Assembly: GCA_041552135.1 (NCBI GenBank)
Contig: JBFELL010000122.1
Location: 1 to 8,689, forward strand
Reading direction: 5' to 3'
DNA from: SZUA-186 sp041552135
GTDB taxonomy: Bacteria; Pseudomonadota; Gammaproteobacteria; UBA9214
Length of the DNA: 8,689 nucleotides
Shown: positions 1 to 6,550 of the stretch, in pieces
Numbering within the stretch: position 1 is the first letter of the stretch
Layout of the letters: every line of letters begins with the position of its first letter
The notes under the pieces: model-generated
Databases searched by the model: none
What the model saw: only the letters and a program-made list of their open reading frames with translations
What the model was told of the DNA's origin: nothing
Made by a program: the position numbers and the translations under genes

Positions 1-3
1 ACC

Positions 4-102
4 CCCTCTCCCTCAGGGAGAGGGTTGGGGAGAGGGGATCATATAAAGCGCCTCTTCCTGATTCATATCCCCTCATCCTGGCCTTCTCCCGCAGGGAGAA
101 GG
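4..102. repeat. Head-to-head pair of palindromic dispersed repeats
   Basis: Two related palindromic units face each other. Unit 1 has a stem of CCCTCTCCCT (4-13) against AGGGAGAGGG (15-24), followed by a TTGGGGAGAGGGG tail (25-37). Unit 2 has a CCCCTCATCCTGG lead (69-81) followed by CCTTCTCCC (82-90), loop GCA, and GGGAGAAGG (94-102). The tail of unit 1 is roughly the reverse complement of the lead of unit 2, so the two copies are inverted relative to each other, like a BIME (paired REP). Similar pyrimidine/purine palindromes are dispersed in many proteobacterial genomes. Their mobilising enzyme is not evident here. The repeat lies at the very start of the window, which fits an assembly break in repeated sequence. 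Confidence 0.7.
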
Positions 103-329
103 AATACTTCTTTTAACATTCGGGCCAATATGTATTCTGAACAGCTTTTCCATACATTCTGATCCGCCGCCTGAAGGCGGGGGGTTTACGGATCCCCTAT
201 CGGGGACTCTAAATGCACCGGTCAACACCCGGGTTTATACATTACGTAGAATCCGGGCCGAGAATACACCGCTACGTTGCATCCGGTTGTCCTTTGCGAT
301 GCTGTATGGATCTGCAATAAGATGCCCGC
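103..329. other. Gene-free region upstream of pncC with small hairpins
   Basis: I see no convincing gene in this stretch. Two small GC hairpins lie close together: CCGCC/GGCGG with a TGAA loop (167-180), followed by a G-run and TTTA, and CCCC/GGGG with a TATC loop (194-205). The first could be a weak + strand terminator for a gene left of the window, but its T-run is only three bases. A TTAACA box (113-118) resembles a -35 element, but no -10 sits at proper spacing. I therefore do not call a pncC promoter. Confidence 0.4.
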
Positions 330-818
330 ATGACAGACATGACCGGACTGGCCGAACAGCTGGGTGAGGTGCTGCTTAAGCAGGGCAGGGTGCTGGCGAC
401 GGCCGAGTCCTGTACCGGCGGCTGGGTGGCCAAGCTGGTGACCGATATCGCGGGGAGTTCGCAATGGTTTGACCGCGGCTTCGTGACCTACAGCAACCAG
501 GCCAAGCGGGACATGCTGGGCGTGCCCGGCACCACGCTGGAGACCGAGGGCGCCGTCAGCGAGGCCGCCGTGGCCGCCATGGCCGCCGGCGCCCTGGCGA
601 ACAGCCTGGCGGACATCGCCCTGGCGATCAGCGGCATCGCGGGCCCGGGCGGTGAGCGGCCGGGCAAGCCGGTCGGGACCGTCTGTTTCGCCTGGCAGCA
701 ACGACAGCATGAGCCGCGTGTCGAGACCCGACACTTCAGCGGCGACCGCAACAGTGTACGCCAAGCGGCTGTTTTTCATGCATTGCAGGTGCTGCTGGAT
801 GAGTTCGGCAGCGACTGA
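330..818 (+). CDS. pncC: Nicotinamide-nucleotide amidase (CinA C-terminal domain family)
   Basis: This 162-residue protein is a stand-alone CinA C-terminal domain, as in E. coli PncC (YgaD). The family deamidates nicotinamide mononucleotide to nicotinate mononucleotide in cytosolic NAD salvage, recycling the NMN that bacterial DNA ligase releases. Visible signatures are the TAESCTGG motif (residues 24-31, with the probable nucleophile Ser27), the YSNQAK motif (54-59), the GAVS loop (74-77) and GIAGPGG (102-108). The N-terminal MoCF-like domain of full CinA is absent, as expected for this short form. The start at 330 gives a typical N-terminus although no strong ribosome site precedes it; Met4 (339) is an alternative. 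Its last 20 bases overlap thpR. pncC next to recA is also the arrangement in E. coli. Confidence 0.93.
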   Translation: MTDMTGLAEQLGEVLLKQGRVLATAESCTGGWVAKLVTDIAGSSQWFDRGFVTYSNQAKRDMLGVPGTTLETEGAVSEAAVAAMAAGALANSLADIALAISGIAGPGGERPGKPVGTVCFAWQQRQHEPRVETRHFSGDRNSVRQAAVFHALQVLLDEFGSD

Positions 819-1338
819 GCCGACCCAGCGGCTGTTTTTCGCACTGTGGCCCCCGGGCGCCGTGTGCCATGCCCTTGACCGGTTTTCCCGACACGCGATT
901 CGCAAGCAGGCCAGGCGGGTGCCCGCCGACAAGCTGCATATCACACTGGCCTTTGCCGGCCCGGTCACGGCAGCCGTGCGGGACTGCCTGGTGGCCGGCG
1001 CGGACGGCATTCGCGCGGAACCCTTTGACCTGCAGGTCGACACGGTTGGCTACTGGCCGCGTCCGCGAATCATCTGGATCGGCCCCGCCCACACCCCGCC
1101 GTCGGCCTGGGCGCTGGCCAGGTCACTGCGCGAGGTGTTCCTGTCGTGCGACCTGCGGCCCGAGACGCGGCCATGGCAGCCGCATATCACACTGGCGCGC
1201 AAGGCGGGGCGCGGCCTGAAGGAGACGCAGGCCGACCCGATCGACTGGTCAATCAGGGATTTCTGTCTGGTGGAATCGGTCACGGAGGAATCGGGTGCCA
1301 GATACCGGATACTTCGGCGCTGGCCGCTAGAGGGATAG
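799..1338 (+). CDS. thpR: RNA 2',3'-cyclic phosphodiesterase / 2'-5' RNA ligase family
   Basis: This 179-residue protein belongs to the LigT/2H phosphoesterase family. Members hydrolyse RNA 2',3'-cyclic phosphate ends and, in vitro, join tRNA halves through 2'-5' linkages. The two catalytic HxTL motifs are clear: HITL at residues 47-50 and HITL at 129-132, about 80 residues apart as is normal for the fold. The frame stays open upstream into pncC, with an ATG at 652. I chose the ATG at 799 because the family's RLFFALWPP start follows within ten residues and because upstream residues only mirror pncC in another frame. The 20-nt overlap with pncC suggests coupled translation. The C-terminus (RYRILRRWPL) is typical. 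The physiological RNA substrate of this family is still unsettled. Confidence 0.9.
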   Translation: MSSAATEPTQRLFFALWPPGAVCHALDRFSRHAIRKQARRVPADKLHITLAFAGPVTAAVRDCLVAGADGIRAEPFDLQVDTVGYWPRPRIIWIGPAHTPPSAWALARSLREVFLSCDLRPETRPWQPHITLARKAGRGLKETQADPIDWSIRDFCLVESVTEESGARYRILRRWPLEG

Positions 1339-1424
1339 TCCGGTCTGTGGGATAATCCCGCCGGTTCAGCGAGTGTGTCCGGACAGGGATGTTCCACACG
1401 AAAACAACCTTTTGGAGGAGCTAA
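1339..1424 (+). promoter_or_regulatory. recA upstream region: GATAAT box, two palindromes, strong RBS
   Basis: This 86-nt gap separates thpR from recA. It contains a -10-like GATAAT (1351-1356) embedded in a perfect odd palindrome GGGATAATCCC (1349-1359), a perfect 10-bp palindrome TGTCCGGACA (1376-1385), and a strong ribosome site GGAGGAG (1414-1420) four bases before the recA ATG. I find no good -35 at 16-18 nt upstream of GATAAT. I also find no CTGT-N8-ACAG site of the kind bound by E. coli or Pseudomonas LexA. Either palindrome could be an operator, but this is inference. Confidence 0.45.
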
Positions 1425-2462
1425 ATGGAAGACAACAAACGCAAGGCCCTGAGTGCAGCATTGAGCCAGATCGAGAAGCAGTTCGGAAAGGGCGCCGTGA
1501 TGCGCATGGGTGATGTCAGTGCTGTCAGGGATGTCGAGGCCGTGTCGACCGGCTCGCTGGGTCTTGACGTGGCGCTCGGTATCGGCGGCCTGCCGCGCGG
1601 CCGGGTCATCGAGATCTACGGTCCGGAATCCTCGGGCAAAACCACGCTCACACTGCAGGTCATCGCCGAGGCGCAGAAGGCCGGCGGCACGGCGGCGTTT
1701 GTCGATGCGGAGCACGCGCTCGACCCGAGCTACGCCGAGAAACTGGGCGTCGACGTCGACGAGTTGCTGGTCTCCCAGCCTGATACCGGCGAGCAGGCGC
1801 TGGAGATCACCGACATGCTGGTGCGTTCCGGCTCTATCGACGTGGTTGTGGTGGACTCGGTCGCGGCACTCACACCCAAGGCTGAGATCGAGGGTGACAT
1901 GGGTGACTCCCACATGGGTCTGCAGGCCCGCCTCATGTCACAGGCGCTGCGCAAGCTGACCGGCAACATCAAGCGTTCCAACACCATGGTGATCTTCATC
2001 AACCAGATCCGCATGAAGATCGGTGTCATGTTCGGCAACCCCGAGACCACGACCGGCGGCAATGCGCTCAAGTTCTACTCCTCCGTGCGCATGGATATCC
2101 GCCGCATCGGCGCCATCAAGAAGGGCGACGAGATCATCGGCAACGAGACCCGCGTCAAGGTCGTCAAGAACAAGATGGCGCCGCCCTTCAGGCAGGCGGA
2201 ATTCCAGATCCTCTACGGCGAGGGCATCTCCCGCGAGGGCGAGATCATCGACATGGGCGTCAAGCAGGGCTTTGTCGACAAGGCCGGCGCCTGGTACAGC
2301 TACAACGGTGAGCGCATCGGCCAGGGCAAGGAGAACGTGCGCGAGTTCCTCAAGCAGAACCCCGATACGGCTGCCGAGATCGAGGGCAGGATCCGTGCCG
2401 AACTGCTGGGCACCAGCGGTCCGGTAATCGAGGAGCAGGAGGAAGCGGAAGCTGAAGCCTGA
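1425..2462 (+). CDS. recA: Recombinase RecA
   Basis: This is a complete 345-residue RecA, the DNA-dependent ATPase that forms filaments on single-stranded DNA, pairs homologous strands and triggers LexA self-cleavage. Walker A is GPESSGKT (residues 66-73). The catalytic glutamate lies in VDAEHALD (Glu96). Walker B is VVVVDS, ending at Asp144-Ser145. The DNA-binding loop L2 is in the NQIRMKIGVMFGNPETTTGG stretch (about 192-211). The numbering matches E. coli RecA almost exactly, so the core has no insertions and no intein. The C-terminus ends in an acidic tail (EEQEEAEAEA), the segment that restrains DNA binding in E. coli RecA. The start is fixed by GGAGGAG four bases upstream. recX follows 37 nt after the stop. 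Confidence 0.98.
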   Translation: MEDNKRKALSAALSQIEKQFGKGAVMRMGDVSAVRDVEAVSTGSLGLDVALGIGGLPRGRVIEIYGPESSGKTTLTLQVIAEAQKAGGTAAFVDAEHALDPSYAEKLGVDVDELLVSQPDTGEQALEITDMLVRSGSIDVVVVDSVAALTPKAEIEGDMGDSHMGLQARLMSQALRKLTGNIKRSNTMVIFINQIRMKIGVMFGNPETTTGGNALKFYSSVRMDIRRIGAIKKGDEIIGNETRVKVVKNKMAPPFRQAEFQILYGEGISREGEIIDMGVKQGFVDKAGAWYSYNGERIGQGKENVREFLKQNPDTAAEIEGRIRAELLGTSGPVIEEQEEAEAEA

Positions 2463-2499
2463 GGAGGCGCCGGACCCGGCGGGGGCGCGCGCCTCGGCC
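2461..2499 (+). promoter_or_regulatory. recA–recX junction: SD-like sequence inside a GC stem
   Basis: A near-perfect Shine-Dalgarno sequence, GAGGAGG (2461-2467), overlaps the recA stop codon, but no start codon lies at normal distance from it. Bases 2464-2470 (GAGGCGC) pair perfectly with 2489-2495 (GCGCCTC) around an 18-nt GC-rich loop. The fold would bury half of the SD while ending five bases before the recX ATG (2500). There is no T-run after the stem, so it does not look like a classic intrinsic terminator. In E. coli a terminator in this position limits recX expression. This structure may have a similar damping role at the translational level. Confidence 0.5.
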
Positions 2500-2916
2500 A
2501 TGGATATGCTGGCACGCCGCGAGCACAGCGAGCGGGAAGTGTTCCGCAAGCTGGCCTCGCGCGGTTACGAGGAGTCCGTTATCGGGGAAACCATCGCGGA
2601 CCTGGTGGCCGACGGACTGCTGAGCAACGCCCGCTTTGTCGAGTCCTTCGTCCATTCCCGGTTCCAGCGCGGCCAGGGGCCACTGAAGATCCGTGCCGGG
2701 CTGCGCGAGCGCGGCATCGATGATGCGGCGATCGACGATTGCCTTGATGTGTATGCCGACCAGTGGCGCGAGCTTGCCGGGCAGGTACGGGAGAAAAAAT
2801 TCGGGCAGTCCGTGCCCGGTGATTTTCGCGAACGCAGCCGCCAGATGCGTTTCCTGCAACAGCGGGGTTTCGATAGCAAACAGATCCAGAGCGCGTTTCG
2901 CGATGACGACTGGTGA
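2500..2916 (+). CDS. recX: Regulatory protein RecX
   Basis: This 138-residue protein is RecX, which binds the RecA filament, blocks its extension and moderates recombination and SOS activity. The N-terminal family signature MLARREHSEREV is at residues 3-14. It is followed by the LVADGLLSNARFVESFVHSR region (about 35-54) and by the GPLKIRAGLRERGID helix pair typical of the three-helix RecX repeats. The protein is somewhat shorter than E. coli RecX (166 aa), and family-like sequence (RASA) continues upstream of the ATG. Between the previous in-frame stop (2425-2427) and 2500 there is no ATG, GTG or TTG, only a CTG at 2452. I therefore call 2500, with some doubt. Its position directly after recA supports the identification. 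Confidence 0.93.
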   Translation: MDMLARREHSEREVFRKLASRGYEESVIGETIADLVADGLLSNARFVESFVHSRFQRGQGPLKIRAGLRERGIDDAAIDDCLDVYADQWRELAGQVREKKFGQSVPGDFRERSRQMRFLQQRGFDSKQIQSAFRDDDW

Positions 2917-2918
2917 CT

Positions 2919-2952
2919 GTCGGCTTGCGGCCTTCGGCCTAAGCCGACCTCG
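2919..2952 (-). repeat. REP-like hairpin E1, minus orientation
   Basis: The stem GTCGGCTT (2919-2926) pairs with AAGCCGAC (2941-2948), and an inner GGCC-TTC-GGCC hairpin lies at 2929-2939. Read on the minus strand it begins CGAG-GTCGGCTT, so the tetranucleotide in the position of the GTAG tag is degenerate. It starts three bases after the recX stop and faces copy A head to head across about 19 nt. No T-run follows, so I do not call it a terminator, although it may stabilise the recX mRNA end. Confidence 0.65.
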
Positions 2953-2971
2953 GATATAACGGAAGCAAGAT

Positions 2972-3007
2972 GTAGGTCGGATTAACCCCACAGCGGCGTA
3001 ATCCGAC
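2972..3007 (+). repeat. REP-like unit A with GTAG tag
   Basis: GTAG (2972-2975) is followed by a perfect 9-bp stem, GTCGGATTA (2976-2984) against TAATCCGAC (2999-3007). The GTAG tetranucleotide at the 5' foot of a hairpin is the hallmark of REP sequences handled by RAYT transposases in E. coli. Confidence 0.8.
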
Positions 3008-3033
3008 AGGCGGTCCACAAGTGAATCGCTTGC

Positions 3034-3068
3034 GTAGGTGGATTAGCGGCGAAGCAGCGTAATCCGAC
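3034..3068 (+). repeat. REP-like unit B with GTAG tag
   Basis: GTAG (3034-3037) is followed by GTGGATTA (3038-3045), pairing imperfectly with TAATCCGAC (3060-3068). It is the same element type and orientation as unit A, with one base lost from the left arm. Confidence 0.78.
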
Positions 3069-3171
3069 GTGTAGCCAGTGAATTTACCTACACCCTTCCG
3101 ATCAGGACCAATCCAGGATTCCAGTTTTCCATGCCGCCGGGTTACGGCCTGCAAGGCTGTGGAACACTGCC

Positions 3172-3207
3172 GTAGGTCGCATCAGCCGCGCAGCGGCGTA
3201 ATCCGAC
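3172..3207 (+). repeat. REP-like unit C with GTAG tag, just upstream of the RAYT gene
   Basis: GTAG (3172-3175) is followed by GTCGCATCA (3176-3184), pairing with mismatches to TAATCCGAC (3199-3207). The inner hairpin GCCGC-GCA-GCGGC (3185-3197) is perfect. It ends 32 nt before the transposase start, so it lies in or near the transposase leader and could influence its expression. Confidence 0.78.
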
Positions 3208-3239
3208 TGCTAAACAGCCATTGTTTCAGGGAGGAAGCA

Positions 3240-3752
3240 ATGCGATATCGCCGCACCCGGGTGCCGGGAGGATCCTGGTTCTTTACCGTCGTAACCCGTG
3301 ATCGCTGTCCCTTCTTTCGCAAGCCGGCCGGTGTGGCGCTGCTGCGCCATGCACTGCGCAAGGTCAGGTGTGAATACCCGTTCACCATCAATGCCATGGT
3401 AGTGTTACCGGACCACCTTCACTGTGTCTGGACCCTGCCTTGCGGTGATGTCGATTATTCAACCCGCTGGCGTCTCATCAAATCCTGCGTTACGCGTGAA
3501 AACCTGGGCAACGGTGATTTACACGCAGGCTCCGTTTGGCAGAAACGCTACTGGGAGCATCTCATCAGGGATGAATCCGATTTGAGGGCACATGTCGATT
3601 ACATACATTACAACCCGGTTAAACATGGCTATGTGGACCGACCGGTAGAGTGGCCCTATTCAAGTGTCGCACGCTATGTCAGGCAGGGTGCATACCCTGT
3701 TGACTGGGGTTGCGGTGGCATTGTCTTGCCCGAGACGGTGGGCAGGGAGTAA
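3240..3752 (+). CDS. REP-associated tyrosine transposase (RAYT, IS200-like Y1 family)
   Basis: This 170-residue protein is a complete RAYT, a single-copy relative of the IS200/IS605 Y1 transposases. These enzymes nick single-stranded DNA next to REP hairpins and are thought to have spread them. Signatures in order are RRTRVPGGSWFFT (residues 4-16), the metal-binding HUH motif in PDHLH (His59, His61), GDVDYSTRW (69-77), WQKRYWEHLIRDE (100-112) and the catalytic-tyrosine segment DYIHYNPVKHG (120-130, Tyr121 the likely nucleophile). The C-terminus EWPYSSVARY...YPVDWG is typical. All key residues are present, so the gene looks active. The start at 3240 is set by GGGAGGA five bases upstream; an ATG at 3078 in the same frame lacks family sequence. 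By eye, its base composition is less GC-rich than its neighbours. It sits among six REP-like units and splits the recX–alaS neighbourhood. Confidence 0.93.
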   Translation: MRYRRTRVPGGSWFFTVVTRDRCPFFRKPAGVALLRHALRKVRCEYPFTINAMVVLPDHLHCVWTLPCGDVDYSTRWRLIKSCVTRENLGNGDLHAGSVWQKRYWEHLIRDESDLRAHVDYIHYNPVKHGYVDRPVEWPYSSVARYVRQGAYPVDWGCGGIVLPETVGRE

Positions 3753-3756
3753 GAAT

Positions 3757-3783
3757 GTCGGCCTGCGGCCTGAGCCGACCTGC
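3757..3783 (-). repeat. REP-like hairpin E2, minus orientation
   Basis: GTCGGC (3757-3762) pairs with GCCGAC (3774-3779). On the minus strand the unit reads GCAG-GTCGGC, again a degenerate form of the GTAG tag. It is a shorter sibling of E1, differing mainly by the lack of the inner TTCGGCC. It starts four bases after the transposase stop and faces unit D head to head. Confidence 0.65.
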
Positions 3784-3817
3784 GTGGCGGTAGCGGTATC
3801 CGAAACGCCTGGTTTAC

Positions 3818-3853
3818 GTAGGACGGATTAGCTGCGCAGCAGCGTAATCCGAC
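3818..3853 (+). repeat. REP-like unit D with GTAG tag
   Basis: GTAG (3818-3821) is followed by GACGGATTA (3822-3830), pairing with TAATCCGAC (3845-3853) with one mismatch. The inner hairpin GCTGC-GCA-GCAGC (3831-3843) is perfect. It lies upstream of alaS and forms an inverted pair with E2. Confidence 0.8.
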
Positions 3854-3943
3854 AGGCAGATGTTAATCCCACATGGGTGTTCCATTCCGGTCCAAATCCC
3901 TGAATAATAAAGCCAGTCGATTCTATTACTGACCGTACCCGTC
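3854..3943 (+). promoter_or_regulatory. alaS upstream region, weak promoter candidates
   Basis: This 90-nt segment is more AT-rich than the genes around it, as expected for a promoter. It has -10-like AATAAT (3903-3908) and TATTAC (3924-3929), but the matching -35 positions (TTCCAT at 3880-3885, CTGAAT at 3900-3905) are poor. No clear Shine-Dalgarno sequence precedes the alaS ATG. The short inverted sequence CCCA-CA-TGGG (3868-3877) is the only symmetric element. Confidence 0.3.
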
Positions 3944-6550
3944 ATGACGAGCAGCGCGGAACTTCGCCAGGCCTTCCTGGAGTTTTTCAAGGCACACGAC
4001 CACGCGGTCGTGGCGTCCAGTTCGCTGGTGCCCGTCAACGATCCGACCCTGCTGTTCGTCAATGCCGGCATGGTGCAGTTCAAGGATGTCTTCCTCGGCA
4101 AGGAAAAACGCGCCTACCAGCGCGCGACCAGCAGCCAGCGCTGCGTGCGTGCCGGCGGCAAGCACAACGATCTGGAGAATGTCGGCTACACCGCCCGTCA
4201 CCACACCTTTTTCGAAATGCTGGGCAACTTCAGCTTCGGCGACTATTTCAAGCGCGAGGCGATTGCCTATGCCTGGGAGTTTCTGACCGGCGTGATGCAG
4301 ATTCCGCCGGAGCGTCTCTGGGTCACCGTGTTCGAGGAGGATGACGAGGCGGCAGATGTCTGGCTGAACGATATCAAGGTTGACCCCGGGCAATTCAGCC
4401 GCATCGGCGCCAGGGACAATTTCTGGTCCATGGGTGACACCGGCCCCTGCGGTCCGTGCACCGAGATCTTCTATGACCACGGACCGGATATTCCCGGCGG
4501 TCCGCCGGGCACACCGGAAGAGGACGGTGATCGCTATGTCGAGATCTGGAACCTGGTCTTCATGCAGTATGATCGCGACGGCGAGGGAGTGCTGCACCCG
4601 CTGCCACGGCCGTCCGTCGATACCGGCATGGGGCTGGAGCGCCTGGCAGCGGTCATGCAGGGCGTACATTCCAACTACGACATCGACCTGTTTCGCAACC
4701 TGATCAAGGCCGCGGCCGATGTTACGGGCGCCACCGACCTCGACGACAATTCCCTGAAGGTCATCGCGGACCATATCCGCTCCTGCGCCTTTCTCGTCGT
4801 CGACGGCGTGCTGCCGTCCAACGAGGGGCGCGGTTACGTCCTGCGCCGGATCATCCGCCGTGCCGTGCGCCACGGCTACCAGCTGGGTACGAAGGCGCTG
4901 TTCTTCTACCGGCTGGTCGGGCCGCTGTGCCAGGAGATGGGCGCAGCCTATCCGGAACTGGCAGAGGCTCGCGCACATGTCGAGCAGGTGCTCAGGCGCG
5001 AGGAGGAACGGTTTGCCGAGACCCTGGAGCAGGGCATGCGGATCCTCGAGGAAGACCTGGCCGGCATGGATGGCAAGGTGATCGCCGGCGACACGGTGTT
5101 CAAGCTCTACGATACCTACGGATTTCCGGTCGACCTGACGGCTGACTATGCCCGCGAGCGTGGCCTGTCCCTTGACATGGACGGCTTCAACCGGGAGATG
5201 GGGGCGCAGCGCGACCGTGGCCGGGCGGCCAGTCGTTTCGGTGCAGAATATTCCGCCGGGCTGGATGTCGAGGGCTGCACCGATTTCACCGGCTATGACC
5301 ATCTCGAGGACGAGTCGGTCATCACAGGCCTGTTCCGGGGCGGTGAGCCGGTGGAGCGCCTGTCTGCCGGCGAGGACGGCATTGTGATTCTCGAGCGCAC
5401 GCCGTTCTATGCCGAATCCGGCGGCCAGGTCGGTGACCGTGGCAGCCTGCTGGCCGACGGCGGCGTATTCGGGGTCAATGACACCCAGAAGCAGGGTGGT
5501 GGCGTGTTCGTGCATATCGGCAAGGTCGAGCAGGGTGAACTACACACCGGCGACAGGGTCAGGGCAACTGTCGACATGACCCGACGCCGGGCCACGGTAC
5601 TCAACCACTCCGGCACCCACCTGCTGCATGCCGCGCTGCGCACCGTGCTGGGCGATCACGTGCAGCAAAAGGGCTCGCTGGTCGATCCGGACCGACTGCG
5701 TTTCGACTTCGCGCACTACGAGCCGGTCACGGCGGAACAGCTGCGCGAGATCGAGGACATGGTCAATGCGCATATCCGGGGTAATGACGAGGCGACGACC
5801 CGGATAATGTCCATCGAGGATGCCATGCAATCCGGCGCCATGGCGCTGTTCGGCGAGAAATACGATGACGAGGTACGCGTGCTGTCGCTGGGCGAGTTCT
5901 CGGTCGAACTGTGCGGCGGCACCCATGTGCAGCATACCGGTGACATCGGCCTGCTGAAGATTGTCGCCGAGAGTGGCATTGCCGCCGGCGTGCGCCGCAT
6001 CGAGGCGGTGACTGGCGCGGGTGCCATGGCGTGGGTAAACCGCAACGAGTCACGCCTGCAGCGGGTCGCCGAACTGGTCAGGGGCAGCCGGGATGACGTG
6101 GATGAGAAGGTCGCCCAGGTGCTGGAAAAGAACCGTGCGCTGGAAAAGGAACTGCAGCAACTCAAGGGCAAGCTGGCCAGCAGCCAGGGCAGCGACCTGG
6201 CCTCGCAGGCTGTTGACGTCGAGGGCGTCAAGGTGCTGGCCGCGAAAATGGAAGGTGCTGACGTCAAGACGCTGCGCGAGACGCTCGATCAGCTGAAGAA
6301 CAAGCTGGGCTCGGCGGCCGTGGTGCTGGCCGCGGTCAATGAGGGCAAGATCAGCCTGGTAGCGGGTGTCACCAGGGACCGGACTGGCGAGATCAGGGCC
6401 GGTGAACTGGTCAATGCCGTGGCCAGCCAGGTCGGCGGTAAGGGCGGCGGGCGTCCCGACATGGCGCAGGCCGGCGGCAGCCAGCCGGAGAATCTCGATG
6501 CGGCACTCCGGTCCGTCACCGGCTGGGTGCAGCAGCAACTGTCCGCCTGA
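3944..6550 (+). CDS. alaS: Alanine–tRNA ligase
   Basis: This is a complete 868-residue class II synthetase (E. coli: 876), which charges tRNA-Ala in the cytosol. The N-terminal catalytic core begins SSAELRQAFLEFF and contains the motif 2 region (RCVRAGGKHNDLENVG, then HHTFFEMLGNFSFGDYFK) and motif 3 GMGLER (228-233). The editing domain, which hydrolyses Ser- and Gly-tRNA-Ala, has both zinc-binding motifs: HSGTH (His555, His559) and CGGTH (Cys657, His661). A coiled-coil linker (about 710-745) leads to the C-Ala domain with GGKGGGRPDMAQAGG (831-845). No domain is missing. The start matches the family, although no SD sequence is visible before it. In relatives it usually follows recX directly; here a RAYT/REP block intervenes. 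Confidence 0.98.
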   Translation: MTSSAELRQAFLEFFKAHDHAVVASSSLVPVNDPTLLFVNAGMVQFKDVFLGKEKRAYQRATSSQRCVRAGGKHNDLENVGYTARHHTFFEMLGNFSFGDYFKREAIAYAWEFLTGVMQIPPERLWVTVFEEDDEAADVWLNDIKVDPGQFSRIGARDNFWSMGDTGPCGPCTEIFYDHGPDIPGGPPGTPEEDGDRYVEIWNLVFMQYDRDGEGVLHPLPRPSVDTGMGLERLAAVMQGVHSNYDIDLFRNLIKAAADVTGATDLDDNSLKVIADHIRSCAFLVVDGVLPSNEGRGYVLRRIIRRAVRHGYQLGTKALFFYRLVGPLCQEMGAAYPELAEARAHVEQVLRREEERFAETLEQGMRILEEDLAGMDGKVIAGDTVFKLYDTYGFPVDLTADYARERGLSLDMDGFNREMGAQRDRGRAASRFGAEYSAGLDVEGCTDFTGYDHLEDESVITGLFRGGEPVERLSAGEDGIVILERTPFYAESGGQVGDRGSLLADGGVFGVNDTQKQGGGVFVHIGKVEQGELHTGDRVRATVDMTRRRATVLNHSGTHLLHAALRTVLGDHVQQKGSLVDPDRLRFDFAHYEPVTAEQLREIEDMVNAHIRGNDEATTRIMSIEDAMQSGAMALFGEKYDDEVRVLSLGEFSVELCGGTHVQHTGDIGLLKIVAESGIAAGVRRIEAVTGAGAMAWVNRNESRLQRVAELVRGSRDDVDEKVAQVLEKNRALEKELQQLKGKLASSQGSDLASQAVDVEGVKVLAAKMEGADVKTLRETLDQLKNKLGSAAVVLAAVNEGKISLVAGVTRDRTGEIRAGELVNAVASQVGGKGGGRPDMAQAGGSQPENLDAALRSVTGWVQQQLSA

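Noticed and set aside
652..798. N-terminal extension of ThpR from the ATG at 652
   Set aside because: The extra 49 residues are another frame of pncC and do not resemble the family. The ATG at 799 gives the normal N-terminus.
222..1043. 273-codon minus-strand open frame over pncC/thpR
   Set aside because: It is antisense to two well-supported genes, with low-complexity composition and no recognisable motif.
2919..2948. Intrinsic terminator after recX
   Set aside because: The hairpin is strong but no T-run follows, and its sequence belongs to the REP-like family.
2972..3207. CRISPR-like array from units A–C
   Set aside because: The copies are diverged, unevenly spaced and palindromic with GTAG tags, and an RAYT is adjacent. 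They are REP-like, not CRISPR.
3926..5515. Long 529-codon open frame on the minus strand over alaS
   Set aside because: It lies wholly opposite alaS, has no family sequence and is explained by high GC at third codon positions.
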